Assembly (NCBI RefSeq): GCF_035581345.1
Contig: NZ_CP141608.1
Coordinates: 4,432,501 to 4,496,500 of the forward strand
Length of the DNA: 64,000 bases
Reading direction: 5' to 3'
Source: Pseudomonas sp. JQ170C
GTDB taxonomy: Bacteria > Pseudomonadota > Gammaproteobacteria > Pseudomonadales > Pseudomonadaceae
Shown here: piece by piece, positions 48,109 through 57,563 of the stretch
Position numbering within the stretch: position 1 is the stretch's first letter
Layout: every line of letters starts with the position of its first letter
Program-made: the position numbers and the translations under genes
Notes under the pieces: model-generated
Databases searched by the model: none
Told to the model about the DNA's origin: nothing
The model's input: only the letters and a program-made list of their open reading frames with translations

Positions 48109-49440
48109 ATGCCCAAACCCGCTACGCCGCTCGACCTGCTGCTCCTGCCTACCTGGCTGGTGCCTGTCGAACCTGCCGGGGTGGTATTGAAGGATCATGG
48201 CCTGGGGATTCGCGACGGACAGATCGTGTTCATCGGCCCCAGGGCCGAGGCTGAACGCCTGATTGCCAGCGAAACACGCGAACTGCCCGGCTGCCTGCTG
48301 AGCCCGGGCCTGATCAACGCTCACGGCCATGCGGCCATGACCCTGTTCCGCGGCCTGGCCGATGACCTGCCATTGATGACCTGGCTCGAAGAGCACATCT
48401 GGCCGGCCGAAGGTCGCTGGGTCGACGAGGCGTTCGTTCGTGACGGCACCGACCTGGCCATCGCCGAGCAGATCAAAGGCGGCATCACCTGTTTCTCCGA
48501 CATGTATTTCTTCCCCAAGATCGCCAGCGAGTGCGCGCATAAAAGCGGCATCCGTGCGCAGATTGCCGTGCCGTTGCTGGATTTTCCGATACCTGGCGCG
48601 CGCAGTACCGAAGAAGCCCTGCACCTGGGTGTAGAACTGTTCGGCGACCTGCGCCACCACCCACGCATCACCGTCGCCCTTGGCCCGCATGCACCTTATA
48701 CGGTGAGTGACGAGAACCTGGAGAAGATCCGGGTGATCGCCGAAGAGCTGGACGCGCCGATCCACATGCACATTCATGAAACCGCCTTTGAAGTGGAGCA
48801 ATCCCTGACCACCCGCGGCGAGCGTCCACTGGCGCGCCTCGCCCGCCTGGGCCTGCTGGGGCCGCGCCTGCAGGCCGTGCACATGACCCAGGTCAGCGAC
48901 GAAGACCTGGCCCTGCTGGTAGAAAGCAACACCAGCGTGGTGCATTGCCCGGAATCCAATCTCAAGCTGGCCAGCGGTTTTTGCCCGGTCGAGCGCCTGT
49001 GGCAAGCTGGGGTGAATGTCGCGGTGGGCACCGATGGCGCCGCCAGCAACAATGACCTCGACCTGCTTGGCGAAACGCGCACCGCAGCCTTGCTGGCCAA
49101 GGCAGTGGCCGGCTCGGCGAGCGCCCTGGACGCCCACAGGGCGTTGCGCATGGCCACCCTCAACGGCGCCCGCGCACTGGGCCTGGAAGAAGTCACCGGG
49201 TCACTGGAAACCGGCAAGGCCGCCGACCTGGTTGCCTTCGACCTGTCGGGCCTGGCCCAACAGCCGATCTATGATCCGGTTTCACAACTGATTTATGCCA
49301 GTGGCCGCGACTGCGTGAAGCATGTCTGGGTCGCTGGCAAGCAACTGCTTGACGAGCGCCGCCTGACCCGCCTGGACGAACAGGCCCTGCATGCCACAGC
49401 GTGCGCCTGGGGCCAGCGGATCGGCGAACGCACCGAATAA
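48109..49440 (+). CDS. mtaD: 5-methylthioadenosine / S-adenosylhomocysteine deaminase-type amidohydrolase
   Basis: A 443-residue TRZ/ATZ-family amidohydrolase. Metal-binding residues are visible in [13 protein letters not shown] (HxH), [13 protein letters not shown] and [16 protein letters not shown]. In P. aeruginosa the protein encoded next to mtnA deaminates 5'-methylthioadenosine to methylthioinosine, so methionine salvage there goes through inosine; the same order here suggests the same activity. The ATG at 48109 has CAGGGA upstream. It starts a run with ubiG and mupP. Confidence 0.9.
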   Translation: MPKPATPLDLLLLPTWLVPVEPAGVVLKDHGLGIRDGQIVFIGPRAEAERLIASETRELPGCLLSPGLINAHGHAAMTLFRGLADDLPLMTWLEEHIWPAEGRWVDEAFVRDGTDLAIAEQIKGGITCFSDMYFFPKIASECAHKSGIRAQIAVPLLDFPIPGARSTEEALHLGVELFGDLRHHPRITVALGPHAPYTVSDENLEKIRVIAEELDAPIHMHIHETAFEVEQSLTTRGERPLARLARLGLLGPRLQAVHMTQVSDEDLALLVESNTSVVHCPESNLKLASGFCPVERLWQAGVNVAVGTDGAASNNDLDLLGETRTAALLAKAVAGSASALDAHRALRMATLNGARALGLEEVTGSLETGKAADLVAFDLSGLAQQPIYDPVSQLIYASGRDCVKHVWVAGKQLLDERRLTRLDEQALHATACAWGQRIGERTE

Positions 49441-49502
49441 CCGGCTGGCAGCGAAGACTGCCGGCCCGTAGCACCTTTATCAGAGTTTCAGAGGACTGTT
49501 CC

Positions 49503-50201
49503 ATGAGCAACGTCGACCACGCCGAAATCGCCAAGTTCGAGGCCCTTGCCCACCGCTGGTGGGACCGCGAGAGCGAGTTCAAGCCGCTGCACGACATTAA
49601 CCCGCTGCGGGTCAACTGGATCGACGAGCGGGTCAAGCTGGCCGGCAAGAAGGTTCTCGACGTCGGTTGCGGCGGCGGCATCCTCAGTGAAGCCATGGCC
49701 CTGCGCGGCGCCACCGTCACCGGTATCGACATGGGTGAAGCGCCCCTGGCCGTGGCCCAACTGCACCAGCTCGAATCCGGGGTGCAGGTCGAGTACCGCC
49801 AGACCACCGCCGAAGCCCTGGCCGAAGAAATGCCCGAGCAGTTCGATGTGGTCACCTGCCTTGAGATGCTTGAGCACGTACCGGACCCGTCCTCGGTCAT
49901 CCGCGCCTGCTACCGCATGGTCAAACCCGGCGGCCAGGTATTCTTCTCGACCATCAACCGCAACCCCAAGGCCTACCTGTTCGCGATCATCGGCGCCGAA
50001 TACATCATGAAGCTGCTGCCGCGCGGCACCCACGACTTCAAGAAGTTCATCCGTCCTTCGGAGCTGGGTGCCTGGAGCCGCGAGGCCGGCCTGAACGTCA
50101 AAGACATCATCGGCCTGACCTACAACCCGCTGACCAAGCACTACAAGCTGGCCAACGACGTTGACGTCAACTACATGATCCAGACCCTGCGCGAGGAATA
50201 A
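49503..50201 (+). CDS. ubiG: Ubiquinone biosynthesis O-methyltransferase
   Basis: A 232-residue SAM-dependent methyltransferase that performs both O-methylations in ubiquinone synthesis. The SAM motif is [13 protein letters not shown], followed by [21 protein letters not shown] near the N-terminus and the membrane-binding segment [27 protein letters not shown] are UbiG features. The ATG at 49503 follows AGAGGA. It overlaps operon-wise with mupP, which begins 2 bases after its stop. Confidence 0.97.
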   Translation: MSNVDHAEIAKFEALAHRWWDRESEFKPLHDINPLRVNWIDERVKLAGKKVLDVGCGGGILSEAMALRGATVTGIDMGEAPLAVAQLHQLESGVQVEYRQTTAEALAEEMPEQFDVVTCLEMLEHVPDPSSVIRACYRMVKPGGQVFFSTINRNPKAYLFAIIGAEYIMKLLPRGTHDFKKFIRPSELGAWSREAGLNVKDIIGLTYNPLTKHYKLANDVDVNYMIQTLREE

Positions 50202-50203
50202 AC

Positions 50204-50875
50204 ATGCGTTTGCGAGCAGTACTTTTCGACATGGACGGCACCCTGCTCGACACGGCGCCGGACTTCATCGCCATTTGCCAGGCCATGCTTGCCGATCGCG
50301 GCCTGCCTGCCATTGACGACCAACGGATCCGCGACGTGATTTCCGGCGGCGCCCGGGCCATGGTCGAAGTCACCTTCGGCATCAAGCCTGAAGCTGCAGA
50401 ATTTGAAGCCTTGCGCCTTGAATTCCTTGAGCGTTACCAGCGCGACTGCGCAGTCCACAGCAAACTGTTCGACGGCATGGCCGAGCTGCTGGCCGACATC
50501 GAGAAAGGCAACCTGCTATGGGGCGTGGTCACCAACAAGCCGGTGCGTTTCGCCGAACCCATCATGCAGCGCCTGGGCCTGGCTGAGCGCTCGGCCCTGC
50601 TGATCTGCCCGGATCACGTGAAGAACAGCAAGCCGGACCCCGAGCCGCTGATCCTTGCCTGCAAGACCCTGAACCTGGACCCGGCCAGCGTCCTGTTCGT
50701 CGGCGACGACCTGCGCGATATCGAGTCGGGCCGCGATGCCGGCACCCGCACCGCAGCGGTGCGCTACGGCTATATTCATCCAGAAGACAACCCCAACAAC
50801 TGGGGCGCGGATGTGGTGGTCGATCATCCGCTGGAGCTGCGCAAGGTGCTCGATGGCGCGCTTTGCGGCTGCTGA
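50204..50875 (+). CDS. mupP: N-acetylmuramic acid 6-phosphate phosphatase
   Basis: A 223-residue HAD-family phosphatase: DMDGTLLDT (nucleophile Asp9, acid Asp11), [14 protein letters not shown] and [11 protein letters not shown]. It was formerly annotated as phosphoglycolate phosphatase. In P. putida and P. aeruginosa the gene in this position (after ubiG) encodes MupP, which dephosphorylates MurNAc 6-phosphate in the peptidoglycan recycling route that bypasses MurA and gives basal fosfomycin resistance. The call relies on that synteny. Confidence 0.9.
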   Translation: MRLRAVLFDMDGTLLDTAPDFIAICQAMLADRGLPAIDDQRIRDVISGGARAMVEVTFGIKPEAAEFEALRLEFLERYQRDCAVHSKLFDGMAELLADIEKGNLLWGVVTNKPVRFAEPIMQRLGLAERSALLICPDHVKNSKPDPEPLILACKTLNLDPASVLFVGDDLRDIESGRDAGTRTAAVRYGYIHPEDNPNNWGADVVVDHPLELRKVLDGALCGC

Positions 50876-50886
50876 CGCTTAAATGC

Positions 50887-50942
50887 ATCGCGGGGCAAGC
50901 CCGCTCCTACAAGGATGTGTAGGAGCGGGCTTGCCCCGCGAT
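50887..50942. repeat. REP inverted repeat, perfect 25-base arms
   Basis: Arms at 50887-50911 and 50918-50942 are perfect complements around the loop AGGATG, with the core GGGCAAGCCCGCTCCTACA. Unlike the other full-core copies it lies between two genes on the same strand (mupP and the yciK-like gene), so it could form a hairpin in a shared transcript. Confidence 0.92.
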
Positions 50943-50969
50943 GGGCATCACAATTGAAGAGGTAACCCC

Positions 50970-51710
50970 ATGTTCGATTACTCCGCCCGCCCCGACCTGC
51001 TCAAGGGCCGGACCATTCTGGTCACCGGCGCAGGTCGCGGAATCGGCGCAGCTGCTGCCAAGACCTATGCCGCACATGGCGCCACCGTCCTGCTGCTGGG
51101 CAAGACCGAAGGCAACCTGACCGAGGTCTACGACCAGATCGAAGCCGCCGGACACCCGAAGCCTGCCGTCATTCCCTTCAACCTGGAGACGGCGCTGCCG
51201 CACCAGTACGACGAACTGGCGGCCATGATCGAAAGCGAGTTCGGCCATATTGACGGCCTGCTGCACAATGCCTCGATCATCGGTCCGCGCACGCCGCTGG
51301 AGCAGCTCTCGGGCGACAACTTCATGCGCGTCATGCAGATCAACGTCAATGCCATGTTCATGCTGACCAGCACCCTGCTACCGCTGCTGAAGCTGTCCCA
51401 GGATGCCTCGGTGATCTTCACCTCCAGCAGCGTCGGGCGCAAAGGCCGAGCCTACTGGGGTGCCTATGGGGTGTCGAAGTTCGCCACCGAAGGCCTGATG
51501 CAGACCCTCGCCGACGAACTTGAAGGTGTAGCGCCCGTGCGGGCCAACAGCGTGAACCCGGGCGCCACCCGTACCAGCATGCGCGCCCAGGCCTATCCTG
51601 GCGAAAATCCGGAGAACAATCCGCTGCCAGAGCAGATCATGCCGGTCTACCTGTACCTGATGGGCCCGGATAGCACGGGCATCAACGGCCAGGCATTCAA
51701 CGCCCAGTAA
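50970..51710 (+). CDS. YciK-family short-chain oxidoreductase
   Basis: A 246-residue SDR of the YciK group. TGAGRGIGAAAA is the cofactor loop, followed by LLHNASIIGPRTPLEQL, SSSVGRKGRAYWGAYGVSK (Ser, Tyr, Lys) and NSVNPGATRTSMRA. The family is conserved beside mupP in pseudomonads but its substrate is unknown. The ATG at 50970 has GAGG eight bases upstream. The stop lies 2 bases before that of the convergent TenA-like gene. Confidence 0.87.
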   Translation: MFDYSARPDLLKGRTILVTGAGRGIGAAAAKTYAAHGATVLLLGKTEGNLTEVYDQIEAAGHPKPAVIPFNLETALPHQYDELAAMIESEFGHIDGLLHNASIIGPRTPLEQLSGDNFMRVMQINVNAMFMLTSTLLPLLKLSQDASVIFTSSSVGRKGRAYWGAYGVSKFATEGLMQTLADELEGVAPVRANSVNPGATRTSMRAQAYPGENPENNPLPEQIMPVYLYLMGPDSTGINGQAFNAQ

Positions 51711-51712
51711 GC

Positions 51713-52498
51713 TCAGCCCTCCGCCAGTTCCGCCTGAAGCCGGGCGGGCTGGCGCTGTTCCTGCTGCATGCAGCGCTCAAGGAACAGGAACATATAGTCG
51801 TAGCTCTTGCAGATCGCCCGACGCAGCTCGACCTGCAAGGCCCGTGACGGGTTGTTGCCCGCCAGGGTGCAGACGATTTCCAGCGCTTCCCACGGGTGCG
51901 AATCATCGTACTGGGCATGCATCTTCAGCCATTTCATTGCGCGCTTGCGCCCCTCTTCCGGGAAGCCCTGGGCATAGACGCCGGTCGAACAGACCACCGC
52001 CGACCACTCGCCGGTCGCGCCTTCGATTGCATAGTTGGTCGCCGCAATGGCGACAACCAATGAATCGGCAGCACAGGTGTGCCAACACCAATCGCTCAAG
52101 GCATTGAGTTCGGCAGGCACTTCCTGGGCTTGCAGATCCTCAAGGCTGACACCATGGGCCTGGCTCCAGTAAACCCAGTAATCGGCATGATTGAGCTCGA
52201 CGCGAATGTTGCGCATCAGCCAACGCCGCGCCATGTCTTCCCCTGGATGACGGGCGTAGCGGGTCTTGGTCAGGTTCTTGGCCATGTACAGGGAAAACTG
52301 CTCGACCACGGGCCAGCCACCGATCAGGTACTGGCGCATGGTCCGGCCACTGAGCCGACCGTCCCGCATGCGTTGATAAAGCTCGTGCTCCACTACCCGA
52401 CGCTTGCTCTCATGACAGTCCTTGATCAACTGCTGAGCCCAGAGCGGATAACTGCTGGCGTCCATCAATGGACCGGTCCGAATAAACGTATCAATCAC
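51713..52498 (-). CDS. TenA/PqqC-like (haem-oxygenase fold) protein
   Basis: A 261-residue all-helical protein often annotated as a TenA-family regulator. Features of the fold are HELYQRMRDGRLSGRTMRQYLIGGWPVVEQF and WLMRNIRVELNHADYWVYW, where His/Glu pairs could bind metal, as in iron-containing redox enzymes of this superfamily. No thiamine genes are near and no DNA-binding motif is visible, so neither TenA activity nor regulation is supported. The GTG at 52498 is chosen because AGGAG lies six bases upstream; the frame is open further but without homology. Confidence 0.75.
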   Translation of the reverse strand: MIDTFIRTGPLMDASSYPLWAQQLIKDCHESKRRVVEHELYQRMRDGRLSGRTMRQYLIGGWPVVEQFSLYMAKNLTKTRYARHPGEDMARRWLMRNIRVELNHADYWVYWSQAHGVSLEDLQAQEVPAELNALSDWCWHTCAADSLVVAIAATNYAIEGATGEWSAVVCSTGVYAQGFPEEGRKRAMKWLKMHAQYDDSHPWEALEIVCTLAGNNPSRALQVELRRAICKSYDYMFLFLERCMQQEQRQPARLQAELAEG

Positions 52499-52538
52499 TG
52501 TCAGCTCCTTGTTCCTTGTGATTATTTGCAGGCTTTTT

Positions 52539-54995
52539 TCAACGAAAGACCCCAGGCGCTTGTGACAGAAGCGGCCGCGCAGCAATGCGCTGGCGTCGCA
52601 GGCTGTCACAGGTGAACACCTGTGGCCGCTCGATCAGGTATCCCTGGGCGTAATCAACGCCTACTTCCCGCAGGGCCTGTTCGATCAACGGTGTTTCGAC
52701 AAACTCGGCGATAGTGCGCTTGCCCATGACATGACCGATATGATTGATCACCTCAACCATTGCCCGGTTGACCGGGTCATCCAGCATGTCCTTGACGAAA
52801 CTTCCGTCGATCTTCAGGAAGTCTACAGGCAAGTGCTTCAAATACGCGAACGACGACATCCCTGCGCAAAAGTCATCCAGCGAGAAGCGACATCCCAATC
52901 CCTTGAGTTCATTGATAAAGCGAATGGCGCTGCCCAAGTTGGCAATTGCGCTGGTTTCGGTGATCTCAAAGCAGATCAGATGAGGCGGAATGGCGAATTC
53001 GCCGAACAGACGCTGCAGGTACTCCAGGAACTTGTCATCCCCAATACTGCTGCCCGACAAGTTGATTGCACACATCGCCACCGGGCCTCCCGGGTGCTCG
53101 TCCAGGCACTGACGAATGACCTGGAAGACGCTGCGCACCACCCAGCGATCCAGCGCGGTCATCAACCCATAGCGTTCGGCAGCGGGAATGAAACTGTCTG
53201 GCAGAACGATCCGTCCACTTTCATCGTGCAGACGCAAGAGGATTTCCAGATGACCTGCATCGTCATGAGGGCCTAATGCAGCAATTTCCTGGGCGTACAG
53301 GCAAAAACGGTTTTCCTCCAGGGCCACATGCAGGCGCTGGATCCAGGCCATTTCACCGAAACGCATGGACAGCTCGCTGTCATCGGGATGATAGACCTGC
53401 ACCCGATTGCGGCCTTTCTCCTTGGCCATATAGCAGGCCATGTCGGCCGCCCGCAGGGAAGCCTCCAAGGTTGTCGGCGCCTGGGAGATATGCACCAGCC
53501 CCAGGCTCACGGTGGTCATGAACGGGCGCCCCTTCCAGACGAAATGCAGACTCTGGACAGCCAGGCGCAGGCTTTCGGCGATGCGTTCGGCCTGCTCTTG
53601 CGGGCAGTTTTCAAGGAGGATGCCAAACTCGTCGCCACCCAGCCTGGCCAAGGTATCGCCCACTCGTAACCCGGCCTGCAGCACCGCGCAGATGTGACGC
53701 AGCAACTCGTCACCTGCCGCGTGCCCACAGGTATCGTTCACCAGCTTGAACTGATCCAGATCGAGGAATATCAGTGCATGGTGCCCGGGCTTGCGGGCCA
53801 AGGCATTAAGCGCCTGCTCCAGGCGATACTCGAACTCCCGGCGGTTTGCCAGACCGGTCAACGCGTCATGGGTCGCCTGCCAGGAAAGATTGGCAATGTA
53901 TTCACGCTCCTGGGTCATGTCATGCAACACCAGTACAACGCCGCTGACCTTGCCTTCGGCCATGATGGGCGCACCTACCAAGGTCACCGATACCGTGCTG
54001 CCATCAAGCCGCTGGATCAGTTTGACGTGCTCGCTGCCGCCTTTGAGTCCACCACTGAGGATGTTTTCAACCAGGGTCTGGCCCTCTGCTTCAGCATTTT
54101 CATCCAGCAGGCTGAACAGCGCAGACAGGGGTAACCCCTGGGCCTGGGCGGCGTGCCAGTGAGTCAGTTGCTCGGCCGCAGGGTTCATGTAGTCGATACA
54201 GCCCTCGACATCCGTGGTGATCACACCGTCGCCGATCGACTCCAGGGTAATCTGCGCCCGCTCCTTCTCCACTTCCAGGGCGCGGGCGAAGGCCTGCCGC
54301 TGGGCCAGCAGCTTGCTCGATCGCATCCAGGCCAGGACTATCAGCCCCAGCGCGGTTGCAAAATTGGTCATTATCAGAACCCGCGAGAGCATTCGCGAAC
54401 CCTCGCCCAGCGCGTCGCTGAACGCTCGGGCAGCCGGTGTCACACCCTCGTTGATCTCGGCGATGCGCGCCTTGCAGGCAGCCACCGCGCGGGCATCTAC
54501 CCGGCCTGAACGGAAGCCTTCATGCAGTTGCCGGGCGACGTCGTCCAGCTGATTGAGAAAGCCGTCCCCCACCGACCACAGCTCGCTGGCCTTTTTCAGG
54601 TAACTGATCTGACCAAAGTTCAGATACAGCCAGATCAGGCTGGAAACATCGTCGGGGTGGTTGCCCCCTTGCAGAATGCCGCGGCGTGCGGCTTCCAGAT
54701 CGGGTGTCGGCAATTCCAGGGCAACGCGCAACTCATGCCCACCTTGGGGTATGGCAATCGCTCTGCGGTATTTGCGAAAGTCAGATTCCTCACCGCTGTC
54801 GGCATACAGCATGAGGTAATAGATGGCGTCCTTCTGGCCCTTGGACCAGAGGCTCTCCCCCGCCACATAGCCACGCACCGCCGACAAGGCGTAGAGGCTG
54901 ATGCTCCCCAGCAAAGCCTGAAACAGCACCACGGCAACAAATGGCCAGATAATGCCCAACAACCGCGGCGCTTCGAGAGTCCGTTTTCGCTTCAT
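52539..54995 (-). CDS. Membrane PAS-GGDEF-EAL protein (cyclic-di-GMP turnover)
   Basis: An 818-residue sensor. Two membrane helices (about 12-37 and 205-226) enclose a periplasmic domain, followed by a short coiled coil, a PAS domain (about 245-365), a diguanylate cyclase domain with intact GGDEF (453-457) and inhibitory site RVGD (444-447), and a phosphodiesterase domain with E-I-L (584-586) in place of EAL plus Asn645, Glu677, Asp707-Asp708, Lys728, Glu764 and Gln784. Both catalytic halves look functional, so net direction is unknown. It is a single gene; the start at 54995 precedes MKRKRTLEAP. Confidence 0.9.
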   Translation of the reverse strand: MKRKRTLEAPRLLGIIWPFVAVVLFQALLGSISLYALSAVRGYVAGESLWSKGQKDAIYYLMLYADSGEESDFRKYRRAIAIPQGGHELRVALELPTPDLEAARRGILQGGNHPDDVSSLIWLYLNFGQISYLKKASELWSVGDGFLNQLDDVARQLHEGFRSGRVDARAVAACKARIAEINEGVTPAARAFSDALGEGSRMLSRVLIMTNFATALGLIVLAWMRSSKLLAQRQAFARALEVEKERAQITLESIGDGVITTDVEGCIDYMNPAAEQLTHWHAAQAQGLPLSALFSLLDENAEAEGQTLVENILSGGLKGGSEHVKLIQRLDGSTVSVTLVGAPIMAEGKVSGVVLVLHDMTQEREYIANLSWQATHDALTGLANRREFEYRLEQALNALARKPGHHALIFLDLDQFKLVNDTCGHAAGDELLRHICAVLQAGLRVGDTLARLGGDEFGILLENCPQEQAERIAESLRLAVQSLHFVWKGRPFMTTVSLGLVHISQAPTTLEASLRAADMACYMAKEKGRNRVQVYHPDDSELSMRFGEMAWIQRLHVALEENRFCLYAQEIAALGPHDDAGHLEILLRLHDESGRIVLPDSFIPAAERYGLMTALDRWVVRSVFQVIRQCLDEHPGGPVAMCAINLSGSSIGDDKFLEYLQRLFGEFAIPPHLICFEITETSAIANLGSAIRFINELKGLGCRFSLDDFCAGMSSFAYLKHLPVDFLKIDGSFVKDMLDDPVNRAMVEVINHIGHVMGKRTIAEFVETPLIEQALREVGVDYAQGYLIERPQVFTCDSLRRQRIAARPLLSQAPGVFR

Positions 54996-55102
54996 GAGGT
55001 CCCTTGCACATAGAGCTGAATGAATCTCTACCTACAACCTCACAGCCTAGGCTATTTGCCATTGAATCTGGAGAGCTTTTCTCATTTACCTACCGGGCAC
55101 GC

Positions 55103-56935
55103 TCAACTCTGTTGCAAATGCCCATACAGCTTGGCGTATAAGCCACCACCGGCGATCAACTGCTGGTGATCGCCATCCTCGGCCACGTGTCCACCATCGA
55201 ACACCAGCACGCGGTCGGCCTGTTTCACCGCCGACAATCGGTGGGCAATGATCAGCGTGGTGCGCGCACTGAGGAAACGCGTCAGTGCCAGGTGCAGGTT
55301 GTACTCGGTGGCGGCATCCAGGGCCGACGTCGCCTCGTCGAGAATCACCACCTTGGGCTCGGCCAGCACCATCCGCGCAATGGCCAGGCGCTGGCGCTGG
55401 CCACCGGACAGGCGTACGCCCGAGCGTCCGACCACGGTATCCAGCCCGTGGGGCAAGGCGGCGATAGTGGTGTCGAGCTGGGCGATATTGAGTGCCTGCC
55501 AGCAGGCCTCGTCGCTGCTGTCTCGCCCCATGGTGAGGTTGGCGCGAACGGTGTCGTTGAACAGCGACGGATGCTGCAGCACCACGGCCACATGCTCACG
55601 CAGGGTTTCCAGGCCAATGTCCTGCAAGGTCGAGCCACCAAAGCGAATGGTGCCCGCCTGGGCGCTGTAGAGCCCGAGCAGCAACTGCACCAGGGTGCTC
55701 TTGCCGCCACCACTGGCGCCGACAATCGCCACCTTCTCGCCGGGAGCGATCGACAGATTCAACTGGTCAAGTACCGGCTCATCGGCGTAGGCAAAGCGCA
55801 AGCCCTGAACCTCGATACCCACCGTGTCGCGCCCCTTGAACGGGTCGACACCCCCTGGATACTGTGGCTCGTCGGCACGCGCCAGCAGCTCGTTGAGACG
55901 GCTCAAGGCACCGCCTGCAGCGTAATAGGCGTATTGCAGATTGAGCAGTTGCTCGACCGGGCCAATCATGAACCACAGGTAGCTGAACACCGCCAGCATC
56001 TGGCCGATGGACAGGTCGGAAAACAACACGGTAAGCATCGCCGCCGCGCGGAAGATGTCGATACCGAACTGGAAGAGCAAACCGCTGGCCCGGCCACTGG
56101 CATCGCTTTTCCACTGCGAGGCCACCGCATAATTGCGGACCTCCTGGGCACGCATGCCCAGGCGCCCCAGGAAGTAGCCCTGGCGGTTGCTGGCACGGAT
56201 TTCCTGAATGGCGTCCAGGGTTTCCGTCAGGGCCTGGGTGAAGCGCGAGGTGCTGTCGTTTTCCAGCTTCTTCAGATGCTTGACCCGCTTGCCCAACTGC
56301 ACAGTGGCGAAGATCACCAGGGGGTTGAACAACAGGATCAGCATCGCCAGTTGCCAGTGCATCCAGATCAGGATGGCGGCGGTGCCGGTCAGGGTCAGCA
56401 TGGCCACCAGGAAGCGGCTCAAGGTTTCGCCGACAAACTTGTCGAGGGTATCCAGGTCGGTAACCAGGTGCGTCGTTACCGTACCGCTGCCCAGGCTTTC
56501 ATACTCTTTGAGCGAAATTCGCTTGAGCCGCTCAATCAGACGAATGCGCAGGCGATAGACGATATCTTTGGCCAGGCCCGCGAACAACTTGGCCTGAACC
56601 ACGTTGAAAGCCAACGCGGCGCACCGCAGTCCCAGGGTTACCACCAGCATCAGGCCGATATAGCCGGCCGCTACCTGCCAGTTGGCGGGGAGGAACTGAT
56701 TCATCCACTTGAGCGCGGCATCACCGTGGCCTAGCAGGACTTCGTCCACCAGCAGGGGCAACAGCAACGGAATGGGCACACTGCACAACGCCGCCAACAC
56801 AGCAACGCCATTGGCAATCCACAAGGCTTTTTTATGATGCAGGGCCAGGCGGCGGATTTCCGCCCAGCTCAAACGATCGGCAACGGCGGGGGCAGGCCCC
56901 GGCACAGGGTCGGGCGACCCTGGCAGGTCAAGCAC
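55103..56935 (-). CDS. ABC transporter, fused permease and ATPase (MsbA-like half-transporter)
   Basis: A 610-residue type I exporter half-molecule: six membrane helices (about 38-330) and a nucleotide-binding domain with Walker A GASGGGKST (406-414), signature LSGGQRQR (509-516) and Walker B VVILDE (529-534). It would work as a homodimer. Substrate unknown; the family includes lipid and multidrug exporters. The start is GTG at 56935, 8 bases inside the end of the DsbA-like gene, so the two are coupled. Confidence 0.9.
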   Translation of the reverse strand: MLDLPGSPDPVPGPAPAVADRLSWAEIRRLALHHKKALWIANGVAVLAALCSVPIPLLLPLLVDEVLLGHGDAALKWMNQFLPANWQVAAGYIGLMLVVTLGLRCAALAFNVVQAKLFAGLAKDIVYRLRIRLIERLKRISLKEYESLGSGTVTTHLVTDLDTLDKFVGETLSRFLVAMLTLTGTAAILIWMHWQLAMLILLFNPLVIFATVQLGKRVKHLKKLENDSTSRFTQALTETLDAIQEIRASNRQGYFLGRLGMRAQEVRNYAVASQWKSDASGRASGLLFQFGIDIFRAAAMLTVLFSDLSIGQMLAVFSYLWFMIGPVEQLLNLQYAYYAAGGALSRLNELLARADEPQYPGGVDPFKGRDTVGIEVQGLRFAYADEPVLDQLNLSIAPGEKVAIVGASGGGKSTLVQLLLGLYSAQAGTIRFGGSTLQDIGLETLREHVAVVLQHPSLFNDTVRANLTMGRDSSDEACWQALNIAQLDTTIAALPHGLDTVVGRSGVRLSGGQRQRLAIARMVLAEPKVVILDEATSALDAATEYNLHLALTRFLSARTTLIIAHRLSAVKQADRVLVFDGGHVAEDGDHQQLIAGGGLYAKLYGHLQQS

Positions 56936-57560
56936 AGGCGGCCTGCTGTAGCCAGCGCCCGAGCAGCGGGCTCAGGGATTCCAGTGGCTGATAGCCATTG
57001 GTGAGCAACGCCAGTTGCCCATTGCGCTCGGCGAGCAAGGTCGGAAAGCCGGCGATTCCCAAGTCCTGCACCCAGGTGAAATCAGCAGCCGTGGAAACCC
57101 GTATGTCGGTGCTGGCAAAACGCTCGGCAAACACCGAGCGCTCAAAACCGGCCTGCTCGGCCAGGTCCACCAGCTTGGGGGCCAGGGTGACGTCTTCGCC
57201 ACCTTGGTAGAACGCCTGCTGGATCGCCTCGAGCAACACCCAGGCACGTTGCGGATCAAGGCCACGGGCCGCCACCAGGGCGCGGCAGGCAGGTTCGGTG
57301 TCGTAGACAAAACCGTCCGGCATCGCGCCTTCAAGGGTAAAGGGTTGGCCCGTTGCCTCGTTGACCGCCTGCCAATGCTCCAGGATGTAGCCCCGGGTGG
57401 ATGCATCCAGCGCACTACTGCCCGTACGCAACCCGCCGGGCACCAGGTGGGTGTCGATCCCGGCGTCCCTGGCCTGGGCGATCAGCGCCTGGGCCACGGG
57501 GGCAAATCCCCAGCACCAGGAGCACATCGGGTCCATTACATAGAGCAGGCGTGCAGACAT
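56928..57560 (-). CDS. DsbA-family (FrnE-like) thiol oxidoreductase
   Basis: A 210-residue thioredoxin-fold protein with the dithiol motif CSWC (13-16) in DPMCSWCWGF and cis-proline GIAGFPTLL. It has no signal peptide, so it should be cytoplasmic, like FrnE and 2-hydroxychromene-2-carboxylate isomerase relatives. The substrate is unknown. It lies 3 bases after trhO and overlaps the ABC exporter gene, suggesting a three-gene operon. Confidence 0.87.
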   Translation of the reverse strand: MSARLLYVMDPMCSWCWGFAPVAQALIAQARDAGIDTHLVPGGLRTGSSALDASTRGYILEHWQAVNEATGQPFTLEGAMPDGFVYDTEPACRALVAARGLDPQRAWVLLEAIQQAFYQGGEDVTLAPKLVDLAEQAGFERSVFAERFASTDIRVSTAADFTWVQDLGIAGFPTLLAERNGQLALLTNGYQPLESLSPLLGRWLQQAACA

Positions 57561-57563
57561 CGA

